A stretch of DNA of 64,000 bases from positions 1-64,000 of the forward strand of contig JARKNW010000057.1 in assembly GCA_029976075.1 (NCBI GenBank), in the 5' to 3' direction. Positions within the stretch are counted from its first letter, which is position 1. The number at the start of each line of letters is the position of its first letter. The translations under genes were made by a program, and so were the position numbers. The notes below the pieces were generated by a model, which saw only the letters and a list, made by a program, of their open reading frames with translations, had not been told where the DNA came from and made no database searches. The stretch is from Pleomorphomonas sp. (GTDB lineage Bacteria > Pseudomonadota > Alphaproteobacteria > Rhizobiales > Pleomorphomonadaceae). This document shows positions 16,915 to 26,518 of the stretch, piece by piece.

Positions 16915-17640
16915 GTGCAGAGTTCGCTTTACGTATCGCTGTCAGCTCAGGTGGCACTTGCCAATCGTCTCGACACGCTGGCAACCAATGTGGCCAACCT
17001 GTCGACGGCCGCCTATCGCGCCGACGAGGTGAAGTTCGATACCTATCTGTCGCGGGCCGGCAGTGACCCGGTCGCGTACTCGTCAACCGGCGAAACCTTC
17101 ATTTCCCGTGACAAGGGAGGGCTGCGCCAGACCGGCAACGACCTTGACGTAGCCGTGGATGGCGAGGGCTGGCTGGCTGTCCAAACACCGAACGGCAATG
17201 TCTACACCCGCGATGGACGAATGCAGATCTCTGCAGATGGCGTCCTCCAGACTGTAGCCGGTAATCCGGTCCTGGATCCCGGTGGCGCCTCGATCCTGGT
17301 CGACGCCGACGCAGGGCGTCTCACCATAGGTCGAGATGGCATGATTTCTCAGAACGGTCGGGCAGTCGGCGCCATTGGCCTATTCTCCATTCCGGAGGAA
17401 GCCAAGCTGACGCGCGGCACCAACTCCGGCGTCATTCCCGATCGACCGGCCGTAGCGGTGGTCGACTTTGTCGGTCAGGGTGTCGCACAGGGTTATGTCG
17501 AGGACGCCAACGTCAATCCCATCCTCGAGATGACTCGCCTCATCGACGTGACGCGGGCCTTTGAACAGGTCACCGGCGCGTCGACCAAGTCGGAGCAATC
17601 GATGCAGGATGCCATCAAGCGTCTCGGACAGGTCTCGTGA
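16915..17640 (+). CDS. flgF: Flagellar proximal rod protein FlgF
   Basis: 241 residues starting at a GTG (16915). It has the rod signature near the N terminus (RLDTLATNVANLSTAAYRAD), the middle GEGWLAVQTPNGNVYTRDGR shared by FlgF and FlgG, and the C-terminal helix LEMTRLIDVTRAFEQVTGAS. FlgF completes the proximal rod. The stop overlaps the fliI start (GTGA). Confidence 0.95.
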   Translation: MQSSLYVSLSAQVALANRLDTLATNVANLSTAAYRADEVKFDTYLSRAGSDPVAYSSTGETFISRDKGGLRQTGNDLDVAVDGEGWLAVQTPNGNVYTRDGRMQISADGVLQTVAGNPVLDPGGASILVDADAGRLTIGRDGMISQNGRAVGAIGLFSIPEEAKLTRGTNSGVIPDRPAVAVVDFVGQGVAQGYVEDANVNPILEMTRLIDVTRAFEQVTGASTKSEQSMQDAIKRLGQVS

Positions 17641-18983
17641 CAACAGCGCTCGATATGGAAGACCTTGCCGACTGTATCGCCACGGCAGCTCACGAGCTGG
17701 GCTATGTTCGCATCGGTGGTCGGGTATCGGAAGTGGCGCCTGACGCCTTTCGAATTCGCGGTTTGTCGCGGCATGTTCGCCTGGGTGATCGCGTCGAAAT
17801 CGCCACAGCCGATGGATATCGGCTTGCCGAGGTTCTTCGCATCGATAGCGACGGCGTCACGGTCAAGCCGTTCGCGCCGCGTCTCGATGTCGGTCTCGGC
17901 GCAATCGCTTATCATGCCGGTCCAGTGGTTCTCGCGCCGCATCCCTCATGGAAGGGGCGCGTCATCGATGCCATGGCGGCACCGGTGGACGGGCTCGGAC
18001 CGCTCATGCCTGGCGCAGCTCCAGTTCCGGTCGATGGCCGGCCACCCAATGCGCTTCGCCGGGCTCGCGTCAAGAAGCCGATCCGCACTGGCGTGCGCGC
18101 CTTTGATCTGTTCACGCCGATCTGTGCCGGTCAGCGCATCGGTATCTTTGCCGGTTCTGGCGTCGGCAAGTCGACAACCCTTTCGATGATCGCCCGCTCT
18201 CGAGCCTTCGATACCGTGGTGATTGCCCTGGTCGGCGAACGTGGCCGCGAAGTGCGCGAATTTCTGGACGATTCCCTTGGCGACAACCGTTGTCGTTCCG
18301 TGACGGTGGTCGCGACGGGAGACGAAAGCCCGATGATGCGCCGCTTGGCGCCACGCACCGCCATGGCGGTTGCCGAATACTTCCGCGACCGCGGCGAGGA
18401 AGTGCTGCTGATCGTCGACTCCGTGACCCGCTATGCCCATGCCGCGCGTGACGTGGCGCTCGCCGCCGGTGAGCCGGCCGTGGCGCGCGGCTACGCGCCG
18501 AGCGTCTTCACCACCCTGCCGGAGCTTCTCGAACGCGCCGGTCCGGGTGAGGAAGGCGGCGGCTCGATTACCGGCGTGTTCGCCGTTCTGGTCGACGGCG
18601 ATGATCACAACGACCCGGTGGCCGACAATATTCGCGGAACGCTCGATGGCCATATCGTGCTCGACAGAGCCATTGCCGACCAGGGGCGCTATCCGGCGGT
18701 CAACGTGCTGGCGTCGATCTCCCGTCTGGCCCAGCACGTCTGGAGTCGCGAGGAACGAGATCTTGTTTTACGCCTCCGAAGCCTGATCGCCCGTTTCGAA
18801 GATACCCGTGACCTGCGCCTGATGGGAGGCTATCAGCCTGGACAAGACCCCGAGCTCGATCAGGCGGTCTCGTTGGTCCCGCGCATCTATGAGGGGCTCC
18901 GCCAGAATCCAACCGATCCGCTCAGTCAGGATGCTTTCCGGGAGCTTGCGGAGAAGATGCAACCGTCACAGGCGACCAGCTGA
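17637..18983 (+). CDS. fliI: Flagellum-specific export ATPase FliI
   Basis: 448 residues, start GTG at 17637. Walker A is GIFAGSGVGKSTTLSMIARS (about residue 160-180), the Walker B region is GEEVLLIVDSVTRYAHAARD, and the F1-type signature is YPAVNVLASISRLAQHVWSR. FliI hydrolyses ATP to release substrates at the export gate; its partners FliH- and FliJ-like proteins are encoded in other units here. A bidirectional terminator follows 27 nt after the stop. Confidence 0.97.
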   Translation: MTTALDMEDLADCIATAAHELGYVRIGGRVSEVAPDAFRIRGLSRHVRLGDRVEIATADGYRLAEVLRIDSDGVTVKPFAPRLDVGLGAIAYHAGPVVLAPHPSWKGRVIDAMAAPVDGLGPLMPGAAPVPVDGRPPNALRRARVKKPIRTGVRAFDLFTPICAGQRIGIFAGSGVGKSTTLSMIARSRAFDTVVIALVGERGREVREFLDDSLGDNRCRSVTVVATGDESPMMRRLAPRTAMAVAEYFRDRGEEVLLIVDSVTRYAHAARDVALAAGEPAVARGYAPSVFTTLPELLERAGPGEEGGGSITGVFAVLVDGDDHNDPVADNIRGTLDGHIVLDRAIADQGRYPAVNVLASISRLAQHVWSREERDLVLRLRSLIARFEDTRDLRLMGGYQPGQDPELDQAVSLVPRIYEGLRQNPTDPLSQDAFRELAEKMQPSQATS

Positions 18984-19010
18984 GAAGTACGTCTGTTTGT
19001 AGCGCATGAA

Positions 19011-19041
19011 AAAGGCGGCCTCCCTCGGGAGTGCCGCCTTT
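19011..19041. terminator. Bidirectional terminator between fliI and the flgE unit
   Basis: AAAGGCGGC-CTCCC pairs with GGGAG-T-GCCGCCTTT around a tiny loop, with A and T runs on the two sides. It lies between convergent fliI and the last gene of the flgE unit and can serve both strands. Confidence 0.9.
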
Positions 19042-19067
19042 GCCTTTGGTCTTCGAAGGCTGCCAAG

Positions 19068-19523
19068 TCACTGTTTCATGGCGTCACGGGAGAAGTAGCT
19101 GATCTGATCGACCAGGACTTCCTGAACGATATCGCTTTTCAGGCGGACATTGACATTCTGGCGGATCCCGTTGGCGAAAGCCTTGAGATCGTAGCGCTGA
19201 ATATGGTCGAGATCGACGCTGTCGTCGCCGTAGAGCGTCCGGAATGCCTCGTCGGTGACGAACAGCTCGGGCGGCACCGTCGCCTCCTTGAGGCGAGTGC
19301 TGTCAGCGGTGAACACTAGCTCAAGAACGCTATAGCCCATGAGCTTGCCGTTGCGGATCATGGGCACGTTGATGGGTTTGGTCTTGACGTATTGCAGCCC
19401 CTCCCATGTTGGTTCGGCGCTGGGTTTGGCCATGCTGCCATTTACCAGCCACCAGGCGGCGCCATAGGCCGACAGGAGCGTGACGACGCAAACCCAAAGG
19501 CCCGTGAGCAACAGGCGGCTCAT
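19068..19523 (-). CDS. Hypothetical membrane-anchored protein, last gene of the flgE unit
   Basis: 151 residues: one N-terminal membrane helix (about residues 4-24, LLLTGLWVCVVTLLSAYGAA) and a periplasmic domain rich in beta-prone sequence (INVPMIRNGKLMGYSVLELV), ending in a helical stretch (NVNVRLKSDIVQEVLVDQIS). The layout, one helix plus a periplasmic domain with a C-terminal amphipathic segment, resembles FliL, but I see no clear FliL signature. I placed the start at 19523, where ATGA overlaps the upstream gene stop. It is coupled to the FlgN-like gene and closes the unit. Confidence 0.68.
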   Translation of the reverse strand: MSRLLLTGLWVCVVTLLSAYGAAWWLVNGSMAKPSAEPTWEGLQYVKTKPINVPMIRNGKLMGYSVLELVFTADSTRLKEATVPPELFVTDEAFRTLYGDDSVDLDHIQRYDLKAFANGIRQNVNVRLKSDIVQEVLVDQISYFSRDAMKQ

Positions 19524-19981
19524 TGCGGTAACGTCCAAAGGCGCTGCGGCGGTGCGTAGGTGCCGTCGGATTCGGCATCGCGAATGGCGGCGGTCAGAAT
19601 GGCGGAGATTTCGCGCGTGGCGTCGAGATGGGTCTTGAGAAGCAGGCGGTTGCGCTCGAGCTGATCGCGGAAGCTCTCGAGCCGGTCGCGCAGGTCGTCG
19701 CCAATGCCCTTGGGATCGATGAGGCGCATGGCACGCGTCAGCTCCAGGAGGCCGTGGCTTTTTCTGTAATTGAGGTCTTCGAAGGCGGGCGTCTCGCCGG
19801 CCCTGAGTGATTGCGTCTCCTGGGCAACCACTTGCTCGAGGCGGTCGATAGCCTTGAGAAGGGCCAAAATCTCTATCGGCGTGCTACCGTCCGGATTGGT
19901 CCAAAGGTCGAGAGAAACGGGTAGAGCTGCCGGAGCAGCGCCTTCAACGGAAGTGGCGATAGCGGCGAGCGGTTCATCCAT
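19520..19981 (-). CDS. FlgN-like flagellar export chaperone
   Basis: 153 residues, predicted almost all helical: ILALLKAIDRLEQVVAQETQ (about residues 39-58), RKSHGLLELTRAMRLIDPKG and LESFRDQLERNRLLLKTHLD. The heptad-rich layout with an early helix starting near an Ala/Pro-rich leader is that of FlgN, the chaperone for hook-associated proteins FlgK and FlgL, which are encoded in the same unit. The family assignment rests on this pattern and context, not on a diagnostic motif. Confidence 0.6.
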   Translation of the reverse strand: MDEPLAAIATSVEGAAPAALPVSLDLWTNPDGSTPIEILALLKAIDRLEQVVAQETQSLRAGETPAFEDLNYRKSHGLLELTRAMRLIDPKGIGDDLRDRLESFRDQLERNRLLLKTHLDATREISAILTAAIRDAESDGTYAPPQRLWTLPQ

Positions 19982-20008
19982 CAGGAAACTCCGAGATGAT
20001 ATCGGACG

Positions 20009-20590
20009 TCAGATACGTGTGACGGTTGAGAGAAGTGCGGCGAGACGCAGCGGCGAGCCGCTTGCCTTGCCTGGTTCGAGATTGGCGGCGTGCCCTGCGA
20101 GGAGGTGATCGGCGATGCCGATGCCTCCGGCCTTGGCCATCTGCTTGCCGAGCTGGTCGGACAACATGGATTTCCAGACATCGCCGGCGGTGCCGGAGCC
20201 GTATACATCCTCGGCCCCTTCGGGGAGCATCGAGCCGACGAAGGTGCTGAGTACCATCGCCTCGAAGCTCTCAAGCGCCTTGGCGCGAGGATCTCCGGCC
20301 GTCCTCGCCGTGGCGTCGAGACGATTGGCGGTCGCCGTTTCGTTCTGAAGGCGCAGGCGAGCGCGATGAAGGTCGAATGGGGCCGAAGGCGACGGATCAG
20401 TCGCAGGCGAAGCGTCGGCCAGAGCGGTCAGTGCATTGCCCGCCTCGGAAACGGCCGGCATCAAGCTGGCGAAAGCCGTGCCGGCACTCTCAGCCAACCG
20501 GTCGAGTTTGGCGGTGGCCACCTTGAGCCGTTCGGGATCTGCGGCACGGGCAACGTCGAGAATGATATCGGACGGGGGGGAGATGGCCAT
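20009..20590 (-). CDS. flgJ: FlgJ-like rod-binding protein
   Basis: 193 residues. The second half holds the rod-binding (FlgJ N-terminal) domain: KALESFEAMVLSTFVGSMLP, VYGSGTAGDVWKSMLSDQLG and KQMAKAGGIGIADHLL. There is no peptidoglycan hydrolase domain, as is usual in alphaproteobacteria, so it can act as a rod cap or scaffold but not cut the wall. The first 95 residues are Ala-rich and unassigned. Located 27 nt upstream of the FlgN-like gene. Confidence 0.85.
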   Translation of the reverse strand: MAISPPSDIILDVARAADPERLKVATAKLDRLAESAGTAFASLMPAVSEAGNALTALADASPATDPSPSAPFDLHRARLRLQNETATANRLDATARTAGDPRAKALESFEAMVLSTFVGSMLPEGAEDVYGSGTAGDVWKSMLSDQLGKQMAKAGGIGIADHLLAGHAANLEPGKASGSPLRLAALLSTVTRI

Positions 20591-20634
20591 TGGCGTCCTC
20601 CGGAAACGTTGCGGAAAAGATTAGCTGGCCGAGC

Positions 20635-21048
20635 TTAAGCGAGGCTGGCGTGATGGCGCCGGGCGAGGGCGCCTTCGATGAGACTTTCGAGCTGGCGCTT
20701 CTCCTCCGACGCCGCCACGCTGACCTCCAGCCGGTCGATCATTGTTTCCGCGAACCGCGTATGGCGCGCCTCGGTCATGACGGCGGCGATCTGCTGCGCC
20801 TTGAGCGGCTCCAGCAATGTCTTGCGTTCGGTAAGGCGCCTGAGACGGTTTGCCATATGACCGGCAAACAGTCCGTGCAGAGGCGTGTCGTCGTTCATGG
20901 TGGCGATCAGGGCCGTGCATTTTTCATCGATTTCGGCCTCCTCCCGCGTGACCCGGGCGAGACGCAGTTCCTCGATCCGCTTGAGCTGCCGGCGGAGCTC
21001 AGCGATACGACGCATGCCATCGAGACGCTTTTGGTCGGGCGCGCTCAT
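20635..21048 (-). CDS. fliJ: FliJ-like coiled-coil protein
   Basis: 137 residues, nearly all charged helix (RRQLKRIEELRLARVTREEA; TERKTLLEPLKAQQIAAVMT). FliJ is a coiled-coil stalk in the FliI ATPase ring and usually has this size. Here the gene is coupled to fliR (ATGA overlap) rather than to fliI. Coiled-coil proteins look alike, so the name is a family-and-context call. Confidence 0.55.
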   Translation of the reverse strand: MSAPDQKRLDGMRRIAELRRQLKRIEELRLARVTREEAEIDEKCTALIATMNDDTPLHGLFAGHMANRLRRLTERKTLLEPLKAQQIAAVMTEARHTRFAETMIDRLEVSVAASEEKRQLESLIEGALARRHHASLA

Positions 21049-21797
21049 TGAGAGGCCAACCAGTCCGAAAAGCCGAGCACAAACAACTGCTGGAACTCGA
21101 CGGCAGTGAAGTAGAACAGCATCAGCCCGCCGAATAGCACGAAGGGCATGGAGATGAAGTAGACCGGGATTGAGGGAGTCATCTTGTTGACGAGCCCCAA
21201 GGTGAAGTTGATCACCAGGCCATAGATGATGAAGGGACTTGCGAGGCGCAGCGCCAGCCAGAAGGCAGCCGACAACGTATCTGTCACCTCGATAAGGCTG
21301 CCCTGGGGATCGAACACGCCGGCAACCGGCAGCACCTTGTAGGAGGACATCACTGCCTCCAGGACCTTCGCATGCTGGTCGGTTAGGAAGAACATCAGCG
21401 TCGCCGTCAGCATGACCAGTGCCGTCATGGCGGGTAGCGCTTCCTGGTCTTCCAATGCCGTGTCGGGCATCGAGAAGCCGACGGTCATGGCCATGGTGTG
21501 CGACAGCATCTGCAGGGCGAGGAAGAACAGGCGACCGAGAAAGCCGATGAAGAGACCGGTGAACGTTTCGGCGGCAATAAGACGCAGAAGGGTCGTCGGG
21601 GTGTCGTCCACGATGGCGGCGGAAGCCTCATCCACGAGCATGGGAGCCACCGCGAGTGTCAGGCCGAAGGCAAGAAACAGGCGGACCTGCATTGGGACGC
21701 GGGCGCTGGAGATGCCGACCATCAGCATCAACGCTCCGCCAATGCGGCAAAACAAAAGACAAACGGCCAAGATGGTGTTCGAGCCTATGCCGATCAT
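21045..21797 (-). CDS. fliR: Flagellar export gate protein FliR
   Basis: 250 residues with about six membrane helices. The N-terminal part has [20 protein letters not shown], then [40 protein letters not shown] and the C-terminal [20 protein letters not shown]. FliR seals the FliP-FliQ-FliR channel. Its start overlaps the flhA stop. Confidence 0.95.
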   Translation of the reverse strand: MIGIGSNTILAVCLLFCRIGGALMLMVGISSARVPMQVRLFLAFGLTLAVAPMLVDEASAAIVDDTPTTLLRLIAAETFTGLFIGFLGRLFFLALQMLSHTMAMTVGFSMPDTALEDQEALPAMTALVMLTATLMFFLTDQHAKVLEAVMSSYKVLPVAGVFDPQGSLIEVTDTLSAAFWLALRLASPFIIYGLVINFTLGLVNKMTPSIPVYFISMPFVLFGGLMLFYFTAVEFQQLFVLGFSDWLASQ

Positions 21798-23887
21798 GAG
21801 ATCGTACCGAGCGCTTCCACTTCGACGCCGCGAGCAATTTCGACATGGCTCAGCACCGGAAGCGACGGGAACAGCCTCTCGACGATGAGGCGCACGTAGG
21901 GACGTGCCTCGGGCGCGGTAACCACCGCGAAGTTATGTCCCTGAGACAGGCGGCTCCTCACGGCTTCCGAAACTTCGGTTCCAAACTGTTCGACCAGGCG
22001 CGGATCGATGTCGAACTCCACGACATCGCCTTTGCTATCGCGCTTCAACCCCTGGTGGAAGGTGAGATCCCATCGGTTGCCGAGACGCAACACCTTGAGC
22101 GTACCGCCATCGGCGAGATCGCCGCAGATCTGCTGGGCGATGCGCATGCGGACATGTTCGGCGATCTGTTCGGCGCGGCGGACGTGGGGGGCAATTTCCG
22201 CCACGGCTTCCAGGATCAGGTGAAGATTGCGGATGGAGACGCGCTCGGCGAGCAGAAGCTTCAGGACTGCCTGCAGCCCGGAGAAAGAGATCTGCGACGG
22301 ACAGATATCGTCGACCAGACGCTTGTATTCCGGATCGAGCCGATCGATCAGAATGCGCATGTCCTTGTAGGACAGGAGCTGTGGCAGGTTGTTGCGTAGG
22401 ACCTCCGAAAGGTGGGTGAGCATCACCGACATGCTGTCGATGGGAGAATACCCCTCACGCGTCACCTCGTTCACATAGTCCTGCGATACCCACATCGCCT
22501 TCATGCCGAAGGCGGGCTCCCGGGTTTCGTCGCCGGGAACATCCGGTCCCTGGGTGTCGCCGGTGATCACCATGACCTCGCCGAGCCGCAACTCCTGGGC
22601 AGCCAGAACGGTGCCGTGGATCTTGATGCGGTACTCCTTCTGCGGCATGGCGACACTGTCGCCGAGCTTGATGTCCGGAACCACGAAACCATACTGCTGG
22701 GCAAACTTGCGGCGCATCTTGCCGACCCGGTGCGCCAACTCGCCATGATTGTTCATCATCCGGGCCGCAATCTGCTTGCCCAGGCAAAGTTCAATTTCGT
22801 TGGTGCGCAGCTGTTCCTTGACCGAATCCTTGGTCTCGGACTTCGCCGCCTGTTCGATCTTGGTCTTCTCGGCAGCCTCGGCCGCGGCGCGTTCGGCGCG
22901 GCGCTTGGGAATAGCCCGGGCAACGAAACCCATCAGGGCCGCAGGAATAAGAAAAGGCAGAAGGGGCAGACCAGGTACGAGCGACAAGCCGGCCAGAAGG
23001 CCGGCCGCCACAACGAGGGCACGCGGATATCCGCCGAGCTGCCCCATGACGGCCTGTTCGGCCGAGCCGCGTGTGCCCCCCTTGGAGACCAGCAAGCCTG
23101 CTGCCAGCGAGACGATCAGCGCCGGGATCTGGGTGACCAGTCCGTCGCCGACGGCGAGCTTGACGAAGGCGTCCGCTGCGTCCGACAGCGGCAGGCCATG
23201 TCGGGTGGTGCCGATGACGATCCCGCCGAAGATGTTGACGGCGGTGATAATGATACCGGCGATGGCATCGCCGCGAACGAACTTGGAGGCGCCATCCATC
23301 GAGCCGAAGAAAGTACTCTCTTCCTCGAGCTCACGACGCCGCTGTTGTGCTTCCTTGTCGGTAATGAGACCGGCCGAAAGGTCGGCGTCGATGGCCATCT
23401 GCTTGCCGGGAATGGCATCGAGCGTGAAGCGGGCGCCGACCTCGGCGATGCGAGTGGCGCCCTTGGTGATCACCACGAAGTTGACGATGATCAGGATCGC
23501 GAAAATGACCAGACCGATCACGAAGTCGCCACTCATGACAAGGCGTGAGAAGCCCTGGATTATGTGGCCGGCCGCCCCGTCTCCAGCGTGTCCTCCCGAC
23601 AGGATCTGACGCGTTGTCGCCACGTTGAGGGCGAGCCGCAACAGCGTGGCGATGAGAAGAACGGTCGGGAAGGAGGAGAAGTCGAGCGGTCGCTGGATCC
23701 ATAGGGCGACCATCAGGATCAGCACCGAAAGCGCGATCGACAGGGCGAGACCGGTATCGATCAGGATCGGTGGAATCGGCAGGAACAGCACGGCCAGGAT
23801 GGCGACGATACCGATGGCAAAGCCGATGTCACGCGAGCCGGTGGCGCTCTTGGCGCCAGCGTTGGGCGACAGGCTGAGGTTCGACAT
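21794..23887 (-). CDS. flhA: Flagellar export gate protein FlhA
   Basis: 697 residues: an N-terminal half with eight membrane helices containing the FHIPEP signature region ([40 protein letters not shown]), then a cytoplasmic domain (about residues 340-697) with [20 protein letters not shown] and [20 protein letters not shown]. FlhA forms the nonameric docking ring for chaperone-substrate complexes and couples export to proton motive force. The 71-bp gap to fliQ holds no gene. Confidence 0.97.
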   Translation of the reverse strand: MSNLSLSPNAGAKSATGSRDIGFAIGIVAILAVLFLPIPPILIDTGLALSIALSVLILMVALWIQRPLDFSSFPTVLLIATLLRLALNVATTRQILSGGHAGDGAAGHIIQGFSRLVMSGDFVIGLVIFAILIIVNFVVITKGATRIAEVGARFTLDAIPGKQMAIDADLSAGLITDKEAQQRRRELEEESTFFGSMDGASKFVRGDAIAGIIITAVNIFGGIVIGTTRHGLPLSDAADAFVKLAVGDGLVTQIPALIVSLAAGLLVSKGGTRGSAEQAVMGQLGGYPRALVVAAGLLAGLSLVPGLPLLPFLIPAALMGFVARAIPKRRAERAAAEAAEKTKIEQAAKSETKDSVKEQLRTNEIELCLGKQIAARMMNNHGELAHRVGKMRRKFAQQYGFVVPDIKLGDSVAMPQKEYRIKIHGTVLAAQELRLGEVMVITGDTQGPDVPGDETREPAFGMKAMWVSQDYVNEVTREGYSPIDSMSVMLTHLSEVLRNNLPQLLSYKDMRILIDRLDPEYKRLVDDICPSQISFSGLQAVLKLLLAERVSIRNLHLILEAVAEIAPHVRRAEQIAEHVRMRIAQQICGDLADGGTLKVLRLGNRWDLTFHQGLKRDSKGDVVEFDIDPRLVEQFGTEVSEAVRSRLSQGHNFAVVTAPEARPYVRLIVERLFPSLPVLSHVEIARGVEVEALGTIS

Positions 23888-23958
23888 GCGATGCGCTCCC
23901 GAGTGCAGTCTGTCCTAGAAACAAAGCCGATCAGATCGAACCAGCACTCCAGCGGATA

Positions 23959-24225
23959 CTAGAATCCGCTCTCGATGCGGCCGTAGACGATTTCCGTGAA
24001 GGCGTAGATCTGGGCACCGATGAACGGGCCGGTGGCAACGATGGTCAGAAGAATGGCGACGATCTTCGGGATGAAGGTCAACGTGATTTCCTGTACCTGG
24101 GTCAGCGCCTGCAATAGTGCGATGACCACACCCACCGTCATGGCGGCAAGGACCGCCGGCCCGGAACCGATGATGATGGTCCAGATGGCGTCGCGGACCA
24201 GGTCGAGGGCGTCGAACTCGTTCAT
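23959..24225 (-). CDS. fliQ: Flagellar export gate protein FliQ
   Basis: 88 residues, two membrane helices: GPAVLAAMTVGVVIALLQAL and IPKIVAILLTIVATGPFIGA, with the conserved TQVQEITLTFIPKI between them. This is the FliQ hairpin. The start touches the flgD stop, and flhA follows. Confidence 0.96.
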   Translation of the reverse strand: MNEFDALDLVRDAIWTIIIGSGPAVLAAMTVGVVIALLQALTQVQEITLTFIPKIVAILLTIVATGPFIGAQIYAFTEIVYGRIESGF

Positions 24226-24629
24226 CAGGTCACGACCACGCCTGGGCCGAGTACCACCGACTTGCCGCTATCGAGATCGGCAAGCGCGCCGCCGTTGACG
24301 ATCCGCACCGCCGTGACCTTGCCCGATACGCTGCCATCTTCGGAGGTCAGCGTTCGACCGATGACGCCATTGGCCTGCGACAGGGCGAGAGATGACAACA
24401 TGCTGTCGAGCTTGCTGTTGCTCTGCATCGACTGCTCGACTTGAGAGAAGGTTGCAAACTGGGCGATGTACTCCGTGGAGCTGCTCGGGGCCGTCGGGTC
24501 CTGGTTCTTCATCTCCGCCATGAACAGCTTCAGGAAGGAGTTGTAGTCGAGCGATTTGCCTGAGTTCGACGATGTCGATGAGGACGATGATGAAGTCGGG
24601 GTCTGGTTGGTTGCAGTGTTGACCTGCAT
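24225..24629 (-). CDS. flgD: Flagellar hook cap protein FlgD (short form)
   Basis: 134 residues. The conserved N-terminal domain is present: LDYNSFLKLFMAEMKNQDPT, PSSSTEYIAQFATFSQVEQS and ALSQANGVIGRTLTSEDGSV. The Ig-like and Tudor-like domains of enteric FlgD are missing, which is normal for rhizobial FlgD. A Ser/Thr-rich leader (residues 4-25) precedes the domain. FlgD caps the growing hook of FlgE, encoded in the same unit. Confidence 0.95.
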   Translation of the reverse strand: MQVNTATNQTPTSSSSSSTSSNSGKSLDYNSFLKLFMAEMKNQDPTAPSSSTEYIAQFATFSQVEQSMQSNSKLDSMLSSLALSQANGVIGRTLTSEDGSVSGKVTAVRIVNGGALADLDSGKSVVLGPGVVVT

Positions 24630-24644
24630 GTCACTTCCTCCTGG

Positions 24645-25052
24645 TCAGGCGGCGATGAGCCCGCCCAGCACGCCGGCCTCAACCGGAAACAGCGAGCGGA
24701 TGGTCTTGAGGGCGTCGAATGGTCGTTCCGCGGCAAGCTGCGCCTCGACTGCCCGAAGGCCGGCGCGGATGTCGGCGTTGATCAGCGTCCTGTCGAGCGA
24801 GGCAATCAATCCGGCGGCGATAGAACGGGCGCTGCGGTTCTCGGTGCCATCGATCATGATCATCTGCACCGCGAAATAGAGCTGGCGAAGCGGTGTCGTG
24901 GTCTCCTCGGGTTGCATCACATGGGCTTCCAGCAGGAAGCTCACGTCATTGAGCAGCTCGATGGACACTTTGCGATCGACGCGGATGACGGCGCCGTTGA
25001 TATAGAGGCGCTCGCGGGCGCGCAGGCCGAGGTGCATCGAACGGCTGCTCAT
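24645..25052 (-). CDS. flbT: Flagellin synthesis repressor FlbT
   Basis: 135 residues with LRARERLYINGAVIRVDRKV near the N terminus and PLRQLYFAVQMIMIDGTENR in the middle. In Caulobacter and rhizobia FlbT controls flagellin mRNA translation or stability in response to hook assembly. It overlaps flaF by 4 nt; FlaF and FlbT act antagonistically. The likely target is the solitary fliC mRNA with its long leader at 3711-3860. Confidence 0.95.
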   Translation of the reverse strand: MSSRSMHLGLRARERLYINGAVIRVDRKVSIELLNDVSFLLEAHVMQPEETTTPLRQLYFAVQMIMIDGTENRSARSIAAGLIASLDRTLINADIRAGLRAVEAQLAAERPFDALKTIRSLFPVEAGVLGGLIAA

Positions 25053-25396
25053 GCGAGGCCCGCCCGAATGATGCCGTTAATCTCGATCAGACCGTCGAAG
25101 TTCTCGGACTCGTTGCGACGGATCTGCTCGGCCTCCTTGATGATCCAGAGGCCGATGGAAATGAGGTCGGCGCGCAGCCTGTCCGGCAGGTCATTGTCCG
25201 GACTGGCGAGATCTTCGATGAGATAGCTCCACAATCGGCGGAGATAGAGAATGGCCTCGGTCGCTTCCCGCGACCGGCTGCCCTTGACCTTGGCCCGTTG
25301 CAGAAGCTCGACGGCATGATCCATCGCCTCTGCCTCGTGCTGACGCGCGAGACTGACGGCATCTTCGACGATCTCAGCGTAGGAAAACTGATGCAT
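25049..25396 (-). CDS. flaF: Flagellar biosynthesis regulator FlaF
   Basis: 115 residues, mostly helical, with MDHAVELLQRAKVKGSRSRE, AILYLRRLWSYLIEDLASPD and LRADLISIGLWIIKEAEQIR, typical of FlaF, a positive factor for flagellin production and secretion working opposite FlbT. It sits between flgL and flbT as in other Hyphomicrobiales. Confidence 0.95.
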   Translation of the reverse strand: MHQFSYAEIVEDAVSLARQHEAEAMDHAVELLQRAKVKGSRSREATEAILYLRRLWSYLIEDLASPDNDLPDRLRADLISIGLWIIKEAEQIRRNESENFDGLIEINGIIRAGLA

Positions 25397-25448
25397 GAAA
25401 CACCCTGCGAGTTGTGAAGGAACGGACCGTCCAGCGGGCCAGAGGTGG

Positions 25449-26504
25449 TCAGATGTAGTTGAGCAGGCTCAGCTTTTGCACGCGGCTGGTCAGCGCAAAC
25501 GCCATGTCGAGCTGTGTCTCGAGGGCGGAAATGCGCGTCTGGGTCTCGACCGGATCGACCTGCTCGAAGTCGTTGATATTGCGGTTGAGAATGTCCATTT
25601 GCGCTTCGATGCGGCCGTTGGCGTTGCTAAGCCGCTCCTGGGAAGTGCCGAGACGAGCCTTGACCACGGTGAGCCCGACTGTGGCATCACCCATGATCTG
25701 GGCGGTCTTGTCGATGAGGCCCTGGTAGGCCTTCTCGGACAGTCCCTTGTTGGCGAGCTCGCTCACCATGGTGTAGGCCATGGCTAGCTTGCGGAAGGCC
25801 GGTTCGTTGGCGTTGGACGATGTCTCGATCAGTTCTGAGGTCGAGATTCGGCTCTTGATGTTCTGGTTCGATGCCGACGACCAACCGCTGGCGGGATCGG
25901 ACCAGTTTGTCGCATCGAACATGTTGGAAAGATTGGTGTCGATGAACGTGTTGAGGTCGCTGGCCGATAGGTCGGCCGGGCTCGCCGCGCCGACACTGGT
26001 GCAGAAGTTGGCGAGTTCGGTATCGAAGGCCGTCTTGGTGGCGGAGGTGGGGGTCGAGTAATAGTCGGCAACCGGCCTGACATCGGTGTTGATGCCTGCG
26101 AACAGATACTCGCCATTGATCGACGTGTTGAGCGAGGCGATCAACGACTGAAGATTGTTTTTGGCGTCGTCTGCGATGACCTGGGCACCAACGTTGCCGG
26201 AGCGGACCGCGATGAGCGAGGCCGCAAAATCCTGAGCGTTCTTCAGCACGCCGTCGAGTGCCGCCTGGCTGGTATCGAGGCGCGAGGCGACAAGACCGTT
26301 GGTGTCGCGGATGGCATCGAGACGTTGATAATCCTGACGTAACGAGATCGTCCGGCCGGTCTTGTTGCCCAGTTCCAGGCCGACGTCGGCCCATCGGCCC
26401 GAGCCCAGCTCCTTGGTGTTCTTGGCGAGCTCGGTCTGCATTTTAAGAATCGAAAGGCGGGACGCAGTGGATGCCGCCTGGGTCGAGATATAGGTGGTTT
26501 TCAT
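25449..26504 (-). CDS. flgL: Flagellar hook-filament junction protein FlgL
   Basis: 351 residues with flagellin-like ends: residues 15-35 (ASRLSILKMQTELAKNTKEL) at the N terminus, and the C terminus LETQLDMAFALTSRVQKLSL. FlgL is the second hook-associated protein, joining FlgK to the filament. It is 14 nt downstream of flgK. Confidence 0.94.
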   Translation of the reverse strand: MKTTYISTQAASTASRLSILKMQTELAKNTKELGSGRWADVGLELGNKTGRTISLRQDYQRLDAIRDTNGLVASRLDTSQAALDGVLKNAQDFAASLIAVRSGNVGAQVIADDAKNNLQSLIASLNTSINGEYLFAGINTDVRPVADYYSTPTSATKTAFDTELANFCTSVGAASPADLSASDLNTFIDTNLSNMFDATNWSDPASGWSSASNQNIKSRISTSELIETSSNANEPAFRKLAMAYTMVSELANKGLSEKAYQGLIDKTAQIMGDATVGLTVVKARLGTSQERLSNANGRIEAQMDILNRNINDFEQVDPVETQTRISALETQLDMAFALTSRVQKLSLLNYI

Positions 26505-26518
26505 GTCTCACTCCTCTC

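Noticed and set aside
22412..23548. 378-residue plus-strand frame opposite flhA
   Set aside because: Antisense shadow of FlhA.
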